64,000 bases of DNA from Hyphomonas jannaschiana VP2 (GTDB lineage Bacteria; Pseudomonadota; Alphaproteobacteria; Caulobacterales; Hyphomonadaceae), in the NCBI RefSeq assembly GCF_000685215.1, contig NZ_ARYJ01000005.1:186001-250000 (forward strand), in the 5' to 3' direction. A model generated the notes under the pieces. The model ran no database searches, was not told where the DNA came from, and was given only the letters and a program-made list of their open reading frames with translations. Positions 54,101-61,347 of this stretch are shown here, one piece after another (positions within the stretch are counted from its first letter, which is position 1; each line of letters opens with the position of its first letter). Position numbers and translations under genes: made by a program.

Positions 54101-55722
54101 GCCAGCTGCCCGGCTTCAAGGTGACCGAGTTCATCGCCCGCCTGCGCCATGCGACGCCAGGTGTGACGCTGATCTCGCCGCCGCCGCACCATGACATCTA
54201 TTCCATCGAAGACCTGGCCCAGCTGATCTACGACCTGAAGCAGATCAACCCGGAGGCCCGCGTCTGCGTGAAGCTGGTTGCCCAGTCGGGCGTCGGCACG
54301 GTGGCCGCCGGTGTGGCGAAAGCCAAGGCGGACATTATCCTCATCGCCGGCGGCGTCGGCGGCACGGGCGCCAGCCCCCAGACGTCGGTCAAGTTCGCGG
54401 GTCTGCCCTGGGAAATGGGCCTTGCCGAAGCGCACCAGATCCTGTCGCTCAACAATCTGCGCGACAAGGTCACCCTGCGGACCGATGGCGGCCTGCGTAC
54501 GGGCCGTGACATTGTCATCGCGGCCATGCTGGGCGCCGAAGAATATGGTATCGGCACGGCGTCGCTCGTCGCCATGGGCTGTATCATGGTGCGCCAGTGC
54601 CACTCCAATACCTGCCCGGTCGGCGTCTGCGTCCAGGACGAGGCCCTGCGTGCGCACTTCACCGGCACGCCGGAGAAGGTCGTCAACCTGATGAGCTTCA
54701 TCGCGGAAGACGTACGCGAGATCCTCGCCTCGCTGGGCCTGAAATCTCTCGACGAAGCGATCGGCCGTACCGATCTGCTGGCCCAGGTCAGCCGCGGCGC
54801 GACGCATCTCGACGACCTCGACCTCAACCCGCTTCTGGTTCAGGTCGATACCGACAAGCCGATCGTCTACCAGCCGGCCCACCGCGAGGAAGTGCCGGAC
54901 ACGCTGGACGCCCAGATCCTGCGTGATGCCGAGCCCTTCTTCGAACGCAGTGAGAAGATGCAGCTCGAATACGACGTGCAGAACACGATGCGTGCCATCG
55001 GCACACGGTCGAGCTCTGCCATCACGCGCAAGTTCGGCATGCACGCCCTGCCGGAAGGCCGCCTGCATATCCGGCTCGAAGGTTCGGCCGGCCAGTCGCT
55101 CGGCGCCTTCTCTGTGCAGGGCCTGCTGCTGGAAGTCATCGGCGATGCCAATGACTATGTCGGCAAGGGCCTGTCGGGGGCGACCATTGTTGTGGCCCCG
55201 CGTCCGAAAGACAGGCGCTCAGCCTCTGGCGATGCGATCATTGGCAACACCTGTCTTTATGGTGCGACCAGCGGCAAGCTGTTCGCCTCCGGTACGGCGG
55301 GCGTGCGTTTCGCGGTCCGCAACTCCGGCGCCAAGACTGTGGTCGAAGGCTGCGGCGCGAATGGCTGTGAGTACATGACCAATGGCCGCGCTGTGATCCT
55401 CGGCCCCATCGGCGACAATTTCGGTGCCGGCATGACGGGCGGGGCGGCCTTCATCTGGGATCCGACCAACCGGTTCGAACGGGTTGCCAATCCCGACTCG
55501 ATCGACTGGCACCCGCTGCCGGAAATGCCGGCCGAACATATCGGCGAGGCAAAGGCCCTGATCGAGGAACATGTCCGCCGCACGGGCTCTGTCCGTGGCA
55601 AGGAAATCCTCGATGACTGGGACCGGTCCGTCCACGACATGCTCATGGTCGTGCCTAAGGAAATCGCGCACCTGCTGCTCGGTCGCACCAAGCCGAAGAA
55701 AAAGGCCAAGGCGAAAGCCTGA
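51187..55722 (+). CDS. gltB: Glutamate synthase, large subunit
   Basis: 1511-residue alpha subunit that makes two glutamates from glutamine and 2-oxoglutarate. The class II amidotransferase domain begins at the nucleophile Cys30 in DEHDACGVGLVASLDG; the first 29 residues are a propeptide to be removed. The FMN synthase domain contains AKPGEGGQLPGFKV, SPPPHHDIYSIEDLAQLIYDL and GGVGGTGASPQTSVKFAG. The 3Fe-4S cysteines are in MVRQCHSNTCPVGVCVQ. The C-terminal GXGXG domain ends the protein (ALEDNFG-type GPIGDNFGAGMTGG). The Lys-rich tail is short. Confidence 0.98.
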   Translation: MSDYVKQYEENRQRLIEAHAYDPMDEHDACGVGLVASLDGKPRREIVEMGIKALKNVWHRGAVDADGKTGDGAGIRVEVPQEFFREHVTRTGHKPTDAPICVGQIFLPRTDFAAQEAARTLVETEVLHFGFYIYGWRQPPIDVSVIGQKAKDTRPAIEQIMFRDAMGRSSEELERALYICRRRIERRAREAAIPSFYICSLSNASLIYKGMFLAQDIDRFYLDLQSEQFSSSFAIYHQRYSTNTFPQWALAQPFRMIAHNGEINTVRGNKNWMKSHEIRMVSETYGEHVEDVKPVIPDGTSDSGALDSVWELLCKSGRSAPMAKAMLIPEAWSKRDSVMPLAHRALYDYCNSVMEPWDGPAGIAAYDGRWAIAGLDRNGLRPLRYALTTDGILAVGSETGMCPLGDHEVAKRGSIPAGGMIAADLKTGKFYDHKEIVDYLAAQAPYEEWLSAVTELEPEIGPGDEPPMFAKEELLRRQTAAGYTLETLELILSPMVESGKEAIGSMGDDTAPAVLSFNYRPMSHFFRQNFSQVTNPPVDPLREERVMSLKTRFKNLGNVLDTDKSQQEVFVLESPVLTNGMYERLLTKLGVSYTEIDCTFPAEDVTNDGSALKEALSRIRQEAEDAVREGREHIVLTDQYQSASRTAIPMILATGAVHSHLVAQGLRTFCSITVRSSECLDTHYFAVLVGVGATCVNAYLAQDAITDRHARGLYGDMSLGECVQNYKAAVEAGLLKIMSKMGISVISSYRGGYNFEALGLSRALVADYFPGMSSRISGLGLAGLEENALVRHEMAFDEDVISLPVGGFYRLRAKDEPHALDGTLIHTLQTACNTGDYSVYRKFADALEDRAPIQLRDLLDFKHTLPAVPLTQVQSINEIRKRFVTPGMSLGALSPEAHGTLNIAMNRIGAKSVSGEGGEDRARYRPLPNGDNMNSSVKQIASGRFGVTAEYLNQCREIEIKVAQGAKPGEGGQLPGFKVTEFIARLRHATPGVTLISPPPHHDIYSIEDLAQLIYDLKQINPEARVCVKLVAQSGVGTVAAGVAKAKADIILIAGGVGGTGASPQTSVKFAGLPWEMGLAEAHQILSLNNLRDKVTLRTDGGLRTGRDIVIAAMLGAEEYGIGTASLVAMGCIMVRQCHSNTCPVGVCVQDEALRAHFTGTPEKVVNLMSFIAEDVREILASLGLKSLDEAIGRTDLLAQVSRGATHLDDLDLNPLLVQVDTDKPIVYQPAHREEVPDTLDAQILRDAEPFFERSEKMQLEYDVQNTMRAIGTRSSSAITRKFGMHALPEGRLHIRLEGSAGQSLGAFSVQGLLLEVIGDANDYVGKGLSGATIVVAPRPKDRRSASGDAIIGNTCLYGATSGKLFASGTAGVRFAVRNSGAKTVVEGCGANGCEYMTNGRAVILGPIGDNFGAGMTGGAAFIWDPTNRFERVANPDSIDWHPLPEMPAEHIGEAKALIEEHVRRTGSVRGKEILDDWDRSVHDMLMVVPKEIAHLLLGRTKPKKKAKAKA

Positions 55723-55739
55723 CCTTCTTCCAAACAGAA

Positions 55740-55775
55740 AAAGCCCCGCGGTATCGCTCCGCGGGGCTTTGTTTT
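55740..55775 (+). terminator. gltB terminator
   Basis: AAAGCCCCGCGG (55740-55751) pairs with CCGCGGGGCTTT (55759-55770) around a 7-base loop, followed by GTTTT. The reverse strand also gives a T-run, so it can end the converging DUF4349 gene. Confidence 0.87.
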
Positions 55776-55789
55776 GCGAGGAAGCAGGA

Positions 55790-56722
55790 TCAGCTCTTCT
55801 TGCGGCGGATGCGCGGCCAGATCAGCTTCAGCCAGATCCAGACGAACACGCCGATCAGGATCAGCCAGGGCAGGCCGACGGCGAAGGCGGTGATCACGGC
55901 GGCGAGCGCGCTGGAGAGATTATAGAAGAAGTCCCCGAAGGCACGGGCCAGCGGCTCCAGCGCCCCCTGCGATACCGGATTGCGCTTGGTCTCATAGTTG
56001 ACCGACAGCTGGCTCATGCTGACGCGCAGGCGAAGCGCGGCGAGCGTGGATTTCAGCGAGTCGATCTCGCCATTCACACGGGCAAGCTCGCGCTCGGTTT
56101 CCAGCAATTCGCCCAGCTTGCCGGGCCGGTCGGCCAGCAGCTGTTCCAGCCGGGCCTGCAGCGTTTGCTGCGCTTTCAGCCGGGCGTCGGTGTCGATGAT
56201 GGAAACGGTCAGGTCTTCGGCGGTTGTCTGCCGGTTCGTGATTTCGCCTTTGGCGGCTTCTGCCTCGGCATCGACCCCGTTCAGGAACTGCTCGATCCAG
56301 TCGGGCGTCGCGCGCAGGTTCAGCGAGGCGGATGCCGAATCCTCCGAATAGGCGTTCATCCAGGAATTCGTCACCATGCAGACAGCCGGACCAGCCTTGT
56401 TGCAGGCGTCGATATGGCCTTGCAGGGTCGGCTCGATCGCGGCGACGGGCAGGCGCATGCCGAGGGAATGGGAGTAGGCGATATATTGCTGGGCGACGGA
56501 TTCCCCTCCCGGGCTGCCGCCACCAGCATCCATCTCCTCCATATAGATGCCGTCTTCGGCGACAATATTGCCCGCCATCGACTTCTCGGTTGCGGGCATT
56601 ATCGGGTTCAACGGCCGGGCCGATTCGGCATAGTCCGACCGGCCGGGCCCGCCACAGGCGGCCAGTGCAAGTGTCGAGATGGTCAGCGCCGACAAGGCGA
56701 TACGCAGTGATTGGGTATTCAT
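55790..56722 (-). CDS. DUF4349 lipoprotein
   Basis: 310-residue exported protein of the DUF4349 family; function unknown. The N-terminus ends in a lipobox (STLALAAC). A central domain (ATPDWIEQFLNGVDAEAEAAKGEI) leads into a long helical, coiled-coil-like region (LKAQQTLQARLEQLLADR, LLETERELARVNGEIDSLKSTL). A C-terminal membrane helix (AVGLPWLILIGVFVWIWLKL) ends in a basic RIRRKKS tail. Two anchors (lipid and helix) suggest it spans between membranes or loops in the periplasm. The start at 56722 is chosen for the signal peptide. Confidence 0.8.
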   Translation of the reverse strand: MNTQSLRIALSALTISTLALAACGGPGRSDYAESARPLNPIMPATEKSMAGNIVAEDGIYMEEMDAGGGSPGGESVAQQYIAYSHSLGMRLPVAAIEPTLQGHIDACNKAGPAVCMVTNSWMNAYSEDSASASLNLRATPDWIEQFLNGVDAEAEAAKGEITNRQTTAEDLTVSIIDTDARLKAQQTLQARLEQLLADRPGKLGELLETERELARVNGEIDSLKSTLAALRLRVSMSQLSVNYETKRNPVSQGALEPLARAFGDFFYNLSSALAAVITAFAVGLPWLILIGVFVWIWLKLIWPRIRRKKS

Positions 56723-57048
56723 CGGGGTCCCTCCAGTGGACACATCTCCCACATGAAACGCGGAAAAAGGCAATATTCCGCTCGGAAAGGGAAGAATTCG
56801 GGCGGTGCCGCCGGATTCTGCGCTCACCGGACATGCGTGGCGGGGGCAGGGAAGGGGCAGCGCCTGCGACGCGGGCGATTCTGGTCAGCGAGAATGCAAT
56901 CGCGGATCGATTCCCCGGCCGGGCGACCTTTGTGTTGCCCCGGCTGGAGGCTGGGCGGAACGTGCCCGCATACCCGGCGCGACGGAGGGTGCGCCGGTCC
57001 TCCAGCCTCGGTGAGAGACCCTCCGGACCATTCTAAGGACCCAAGGTC
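56723..57048. other. 326-bp intergenic region with a structured leader
   Basis: No protein gene is convincing here. The right half, upstream of the 57049 start, holds nested inverted repeats described in the separate leader feature. The left half must carry the DUF4349 promoter, but I see no clear consensus. Confidence 0.55.
56942..57025 (+). ncRNA. Candidate structured 5' leader (possible riboswitch-like element)
   Basis: GGCTGGAGG (56942-56950) pairs with CCTCCAGCC (56999-57007). Inside, GGGC (56953-56956) pairs with GCCC (56964-56967), and CCGGCGC (56974-56980) with GCGCCGG (56991-56997), making a possible three-way junction. The loop of the last hairpin, CGGAGGGT (56983-56990), is fully complementary to ACCCTCCG (57018-57025), 24 bases before the start codon, allowing a pseudoknot. 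Not a class I recognise; GC-rich DNA gives some pairing by chance. Confidence 0.4.
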
Positions 57049-58212
57049 ATGATCAGAAACACAAGCGCTCCGTTCTTTTCGCCTTCCCGCCGCAGTCTGA
57101 TGAAGCTGGCGGGTGCCGGCGCTGTTGGCGCCGCGACGGCCCTGTCGGCATGTTCGGAAACCGCCACCGCGGCCACCCCGGCCAATGATGCCATCGACCC
57201 GGATGCCCTCGCCATCCTGTCGTCAAACGAAAACCCGTATGGTCCGTCGCCGAAAGCGGTTGAGGCGATCAAGGCTGAAGCGGCGAACCTTTATCGCTAC
57301 ACCTATCCGACCGTGTCGAAATTTGCCGAGATGGTTGCCGAGCGCGAAGGCGTTGCACCGGAGCAGGTTCTGGTCACCAACGGCTCGACGCCGATCCTGG
57401 CTGCCTTCTCTGACTGGGTGAACGTGAAGGGCGGCAAGATCATCACCTCCGCCATCACCTATGAAGGTGTGCCGCGCGTGGCTGAACAGGCTGGCACCGA
57501 AGTCGTCTACATGCCGCTGACCCAGGACATGGGGTACGACATGGAAGCCATCGCCGCCCGCGTTGGCCCGGATACCGGGGCTGTCTATCTCTGCAACCCG
57601 AACAACCCGACCGGCAAGACGATCCCGACGGCACAGTTGAAAGCCTTCGTCGAAGACGTCAGCAACAAGGTGCCGGTCTTCGTCGACGAAGCCTATCTCG
57701 ACATGTCAGACGACTATCCGGGCAATGTGATGTCCGAATTCGTTGCTGCCGGTAAACCGGTTGTCGTGGCACGGACCTTCTCGAAAATTTACGGCATGGC
57801 CGGTCAGCGTCTCGGCTATGGACTGATGCCGGCCGACATGGCGATGGACATGCGCAAGACGGGGCGCCTGTCGAACGTCAACTATCTGGGTCTCGTCGGC
57901 GGTATGGCCAGCCTTGAAGACACGGAACATTTCGAAAAGATGCGCGCCACGATGATCCGTGGCCGACAGAAGCTGATCGCCATGGCCGCAGACCTGGGCC
58001 GTCCGATCGCGCCGGATCCGCAGGGCAGCTTCATCTATATGGATGTCGGCATGCCTGCGAAGGATTTCGCGGCCAAGATGCTGGACCGCAATGTCCGCGT
58101 CGTCGGCGAGCGCTGGAGCGACCTGCCGAACTGGACGCGTATCTGCGTTGGCCTCGATCACGAGATCGATAAATGCCACGCGGCCGCGAAAGAAATCCTG
58201 ACCTCAATCTAA
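57049..58212 (+). CDS. Tat-signal class I/II aminotransferase (HisC-like)
   Basis: 387-residue PLP-dependent aminotransferase resembling histidinol-phosphate aminotransferase. Unusually it begins with SRRSLMKLAGAGAVGAA, a twin-arginine (Tat) signal, followed by LSAC, a possible lipobox. The core is complete: SSNENPYGPSPKAVEA, VLVTNGSTPILAAFS, YLCNPNNPTGKTI, VFVDEAYLDM and the PLP lysine in ARTFSKIYGMAGQRLGYG (Lys246). It would be exported folded with PLP. Substrate unknown; a normal HisC for histidine synthesis should be cytoplasmic, so this is probably a different function. Confidence 0.82.
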   Translation: MIRNTSAPFFSPSRRSLMKLAGAGAVGAATALSACSETATAATPANDAIDPDALAILSSNENPYGPSPKAVEAIKAEAANLYRYTYPTVSKFAEMVAEREGVAPEQVLVTNGSTPILAAFSDWVNVKGGKIITSAITYEGVPRVAEQAGTEVVYMPLTQDMGYDMEAIAARVGPDTGAVYLCNPNNPTGKTIPTAQLKAFVEDVSNKVPVFVDEAYLDMSDDYPGNVMSEFVAAGKPVVVARTFSKIYGMAGQRLGYGLMPADMAMDMRKTGRLSNVNYLGLVGGMASLEDTEHFEKMRATMIRGRQKLIAMAADLGRPIAPDPQGSFIYMDVGMPAKDFAAKMLDRNVRVVGERWSDLPNWTRICVGLDHEIDKCHAAAKEILTSI

Positions 58213-58241
58213 GGGGGGTGGGGCCCCGGTCCTGACTCCGG

Positions 58242-59789
58242 TCAGGGCCGGTATCCGACCTTGCGCTCACCCGGTTCCAGAACGCGCCAGGCATGGTGGA
58301 TGAAGTCCACCAGCAGGGGACGGGTGTCGCGCGGGTCGATGATTTCCTCCGCCAGGAAACTTTCCGCCGTGCGGAAGGGAGAGCGGATCGCCTCGAATTT
58401 CCGGTAGAGCTGTTCCTTCAGGGCGTCCGGGTCTTCGGCCTCGGCCAGCTCCTTGCGGAACGCGGCTTCGATGCCGCCGGCCATGGGCAGGCTGCCCCAG
58501 TCGCCGCTCGGCCAGCAATAGCGCCACTTCGTCTTTGACTGGTTCATCATCGCCGACCCGGCGAGGCCATAGGCCTTGCGGATGACCACGGAGCAGACCG
58601 GCACATCCGCCTGGTAGACGGCCGTCATCGCCCGCACGCCTGCGCGGGTGACACCGGCGGTCTCGGCTTTCACGCCCACGGCAAAGCCCGGGCAGTCGAC
58701 AAAGTGGATGACCGGCAGGTGGAACATGGAGCAGAGGTCCATGTGGCGGGTGACCTTGTCGCACACATCCGCCGTCCACGCGCCATCCAGGAAGAAGGGG
58801 TCGCCCGCCAGGATGCCGACCGGGTAGCCGTCGATCCGGGCAAGGCCGGTGACGATGCCACGGCCCCATTCCTTGCCGATCTCGAAGAAGCTGCCATGGT
58901 CGACCGTGGCGTCGATGATCTTGCGCGGCTTGTAAGGCGTCTTGCCGTCCGTCGGCACGATGGAGAGCAGGCTCTCTTCCTTCCGGTCCGGATGGTCGGC
59001 CGGCGCGACGCGCTCCGGCAGGTCGTGTACGGACGGGGGCAGGTAGGACAGGAAGCGCCGCGCTGCGATGAAGGCGTCGGCTTCGGTGTCGACCACATTG
59101 TCCACTGTGCCGTTCTGCGCCTGGATCTTCCAGCCGCCGAGTTCTTCCTTGGTCACGTTCTCGCCAAGCGCGATGGCCACAGGGGGGCCTGCCACGAAGA
59201 CCTGGGAGAGCTCTTTCACCATGACGGAGAAATGGCTGGCCGCCACGCGGCCTGCGCCCATGCCCGCGCAGGGGCCGAGGGCCAGCGAGACGAACGGCAC
59301 CTGCGTCATGCCGTGAACGATCTCGTTCCAGCCGGGTGTTTCGGGGATGTAGGTGCGCGGGTCCTTCTCCAGCGACTTGACCGAGCCGCCGCCGCCCGTG
59401 CCGTCGATCATCTGCACCAGCGGCATGCGATACTCCGCCGCCATTTTGATCATCTGGACCATCTTCTGCCAGATCGAGGCATCCGAGGCGCCGCCGCGCA
59501 CGGTGAAGTCGTCGGCGAGGATCACTGTCGGGCGTCCATCCAGCGTCGCGCGCCCGGTGACGGAGCTGGCCGGCAGGAAGCTTTCCATCTCGTCGTCGGA
59601 GGTATATGTCGCGCGCCCGGCAATCTTGCCGATCTCATGGAAGCTGCCCGGGTCCGCCAGAAAGGCGACACGCTCGCGCACCGTCAGCTTGCCGCGGCCG
59701 CGCTGGCGTTCGACCGGCTCGTCGCCGCCCATCTTCTCGGCCAGCCTTTCGCGGCGGCGGAGCTCTTCAATCGATTTTTCCCAACTCAT
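58242..59789 (-). CDS. Acyl-CoA carboxylase carboxyltransferase (beta) subunit
   Basis: 515-residue biotin-dependent carboxyltransferase of the propionyl-/methylcrotonyl-/geranyl-CoA carboxylase group, moving CO2 from carboxybiotin to an acyl-CoA. Seen: GKLTVRERVAFLADPGSFHEIG, RGGASDASIWQKMVQM, IDGTGGGGSVKSLEKD, GPCAGMGAGRVAASHF, VHFVD-like VIHFVDCPGFAVG and AYGLAGSAMMNQ. No biotin carboxylase/alpha gene is adjacent, so the partner must be encoded elsewhere. A start at 59804 (adding MEAQP) is also possible. Substrate not resolved. Confidence 0.88.
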   Translation of the reverse strand: MSWEKSIEELRRRERLAEKMGGDEPVERQRGRGKLTVRERVAFLADPGSFHEIGKIAGRATYTSDDEMESFLPASSVTGRATLDGRPTVILADDFTVRGGASDASIWQKMVQMIKMAAEYRMPLVQMIDGTGGGGSVKSLEKDPRTYIPETPGWNEIVHGMTQVPFVSLALGPCAGMGAGRVAASHFSVMVKELSQVFVAGPPVAIALGENVTKEELGGWKIQAQNGTVDNVVDTEADAFIAARRFLSYLPPSVHDLPERVAPADHPDRKEESLLSIVPTDGKTPYKPRKIIDATVDHGSFFEIGKEWGRGIVTGLARIDGYPVGILAGDPFFLDGAWTADVCDKVTRHMDLCSMFHLPVIHFVDCPGFAVGVKAETAGVTRAGVRAMTAVYQADVPVCSVVIRKAYGLAGSAMMNQSKTKWRYCWPSGDWGSLPMAGGIEAAFRKELAEAEDPDALKEQLYRKFEAIRSPFRTAESFLAEEIIDPRDTRPLLVDFIHHAWRVLEPGERKVGYRP

Positions 59790-59977
59790 GGGCTGAGCTT
59801 CCATGCTTCCCCAGCGCTAGGTCAAGCGGATGTGAGACCAGTCCGGCAAGAATTCTGCTCGCCCGGCTCACGAAACAGGAGGCCCTCATTACGGTACGGT
59901 ATGTCACACAGCTTTTCCTTGATTTTCATACCGCGGGTCTGCTTTATCGCTTCAAATCCATTCCAAGGAGGAATCTC

Positions 59978-60280
59978 ATGGATCTCGCAGAACTCACATC
60001 CAAGGCCAATGAAGCTGTTTCCGCTGGCGGCGACTTCAAGAAAAAGGTGAAGTTTGACTTCGGCGACGCCGGCAAACTCTTCATCGACGGCATGAACGGT
60101 GTGGCCAACAATTCCGACGACGCTGCGGATGCCACCATCAAGGTTGACTGGGAAGACTTCAAGAAGATCGCTTCGGGCGGTCTCGACGCGACGATGGCCT
60201 TCATGCAGGGCAAACTTAAAGTTGAAGGCGACATGTCGGTTGCCATGCAGCTGCAGAGCCTGATGAAGGCGCTTTCCTAA
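59978..60280 (+). CDS. SCP2 sterol-binding-domain protein
   Basis: 100-residue protein consisting of a single SCP2 domain, a small fold with a hydrophobic tunnel that binds lipids and acyl-CoA. Seen: FDFGDAGKLFIDGMNGVANNS, DATIKVDWEDFKKIASGGLDATMAFMQGKLKVEGDMSVA, the domain's most conserved part (the FMxGKLKxxGD motif). A strong AAGGAGGAA ribosome-binding site lies seven bases before the ATG, suggesting high expression. It starts a plus-strand run of lipid genes. Confidence 0.92.
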   Translation: MDLAELTSKANEAVSAGGDFKKKVKFDFGDAGKLFIDGMNGVANNSDDAADATIKVDWEDFKKIASGGLDATMAFMQGKLKVEGDMSVAMQLQSLMKALS

Positions 60281-60309
60281 GGAGAGCCGCCCTTCGGGTT
60301 TGACAGGTC

Positions 60310-60349
60310 AGGCCGCCCCGGGACACCCTGCGGGCGGCCTTTTCCTTTT
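60310..60349 (+). terminator. Terminator after the SCP2 gene
   Basis: AGGCCGCCC (60310-60318) pairs with GGGCGGCCT (60332-60340), followed by TTTCCTTTT. It separates the SCP2 message from the lysophospholipase gene. Confidence 0.75.
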
Positions 60350-60363
60350 GGGATCACACGCAC

Positions 60364-61314
60364 ATGGACACGACCTCTTCGCCGGATACCGAATTCGTGC
60401 TGGTGCCCGGCAATCCGCCGCCACAGGGCGCGGAGATCGTCTGGTTCAAGGGCACAGGCGGACGGGCGCTCCGGGCCTGTGTCGCCCCGGCGCTGGCCCC
60501 GGACAAGCCGCGCGGCACGGCCATTGTCTGCCCGGGCCGGACAGAGTTCATCGAGAAATATTTCGAGGTCGGCCACGAGCTTCAGGCCATGGGCTTTGCC
60601 GTCGTTATCCTCGACTGGCCGGGGCAGGGCCTGTCGGACCGCCTGCTGGAAGACTCGAAAAAGGGCCATATCGACCGGTTCGAAACCTTCATGGGCGCGC
60701 TCGCCAATGGGCTGGAAGCGCTGGATGACCGGCTGCCGCGCCCTTACGTCTCGCTCGCCCATTCGATGGGCGGGGCGATTGCGCTGGCGGCGATTGCCGA
60801 CGAGCTGGTGAAGGTGGACGCGGCGGCCTTCTGTGCCCCGATGTGGGGGATCAAGTCGAAATTCTTCGGCATGCGCTATCTCGTCTGGGCGATGCGCGCG
60901 ACGGGCCGGTCCGGCGATTATGCCATCCAGCCCGGCCCGCCGGAGACGTTCGAGACCAATATCGTCACCCATGACAAGAAACGCTGGCAAATGCAGCGCG
61001 CGCTGGTCGACGCCCGGCCGGAGCTGGACCTTGGTCCGGTGACCTGGGGCTGGCTCGGCGCCTCGCTCGACATTCTGGCGCGGTTCACAAAAGCGAAGAC
61101 GCTGAAGACAGTGACCATCCCGGTTTTCGTCGCCTCGGCAGCCGAAGAACAACTGGTCGACAATTCGACCCATACGGCGATCTGCAAACGCCTGCCGGAT
61201 TGCGAACACGTCACGGTCGAGGGCGCGATGCACGAGATCCTGATGGAAACCGACGACAAGCGCGCGGAGTTCTGGGAGGGCTTCCAACGCCTCCTGAAAC
61301 GTGCGGATATATAG
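60364..61314 (+). CDS. Alpha/beta hydrolase, lysophospholipase-like
   Basis: 316-residue serine hydrolase of the PldB/monoacylglycerol lipase type. Seen: TAIVCPGRTEFIEKYFEVGHELQAMGF, VILDWPGQGLSDR, the nucleophile Ser in SLAHSMGGAIALA, the acid region VFVASAAEEQLVDN and the catalytic His in VEGAMHEILMETD. The PGRTEFIEKYFE stretch is characteristic of alphaproteobacterial members. It likely acts on glycerolipids or lysophospholipids. No signal peptide; cytoplasmic or membrane-associated. Confidence 0.88.
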   Translation: MDTTSSPDTEFVLVPGNPPPQGAEIVWFKGTGGRALRACVAPALAPDKPRGTAIVCPGRTEFIEKYFEVGHELQAMGFAVVILDWPGQGLSDRLLEDSKKGHIDRFETFMGALANGLEALDDRLPRPYVSLAHSMGGAIALAAIADELVKVDAAAFCAPMWGIKSKFFGMRYLVWAMRATGRSGDYAIQPGPPETFETNIVTHDKKRWQMQRALVDARPELDLGPVTWGWLGASLDILARFTKAKTLKTVTIPVFVASAAEEQLVDNSTHTAICKRLPDCEHVTVEGAMHEILMETDDKRAEFWEGFQRLLKRADI

Positions 61315-61347
61315 AAACAAGAACAGTCTCTGGGGAGGAGGAAATCC

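Noticed and set aside
52375-55068. An 897-codon open frame on the minus strand
   Set aside because: It lies wholly antisense to gltB, whose motifs are complete. Long antisense frames are common opposite GC-rich genes, and the product is Arg/His/Gly-rich without domains.
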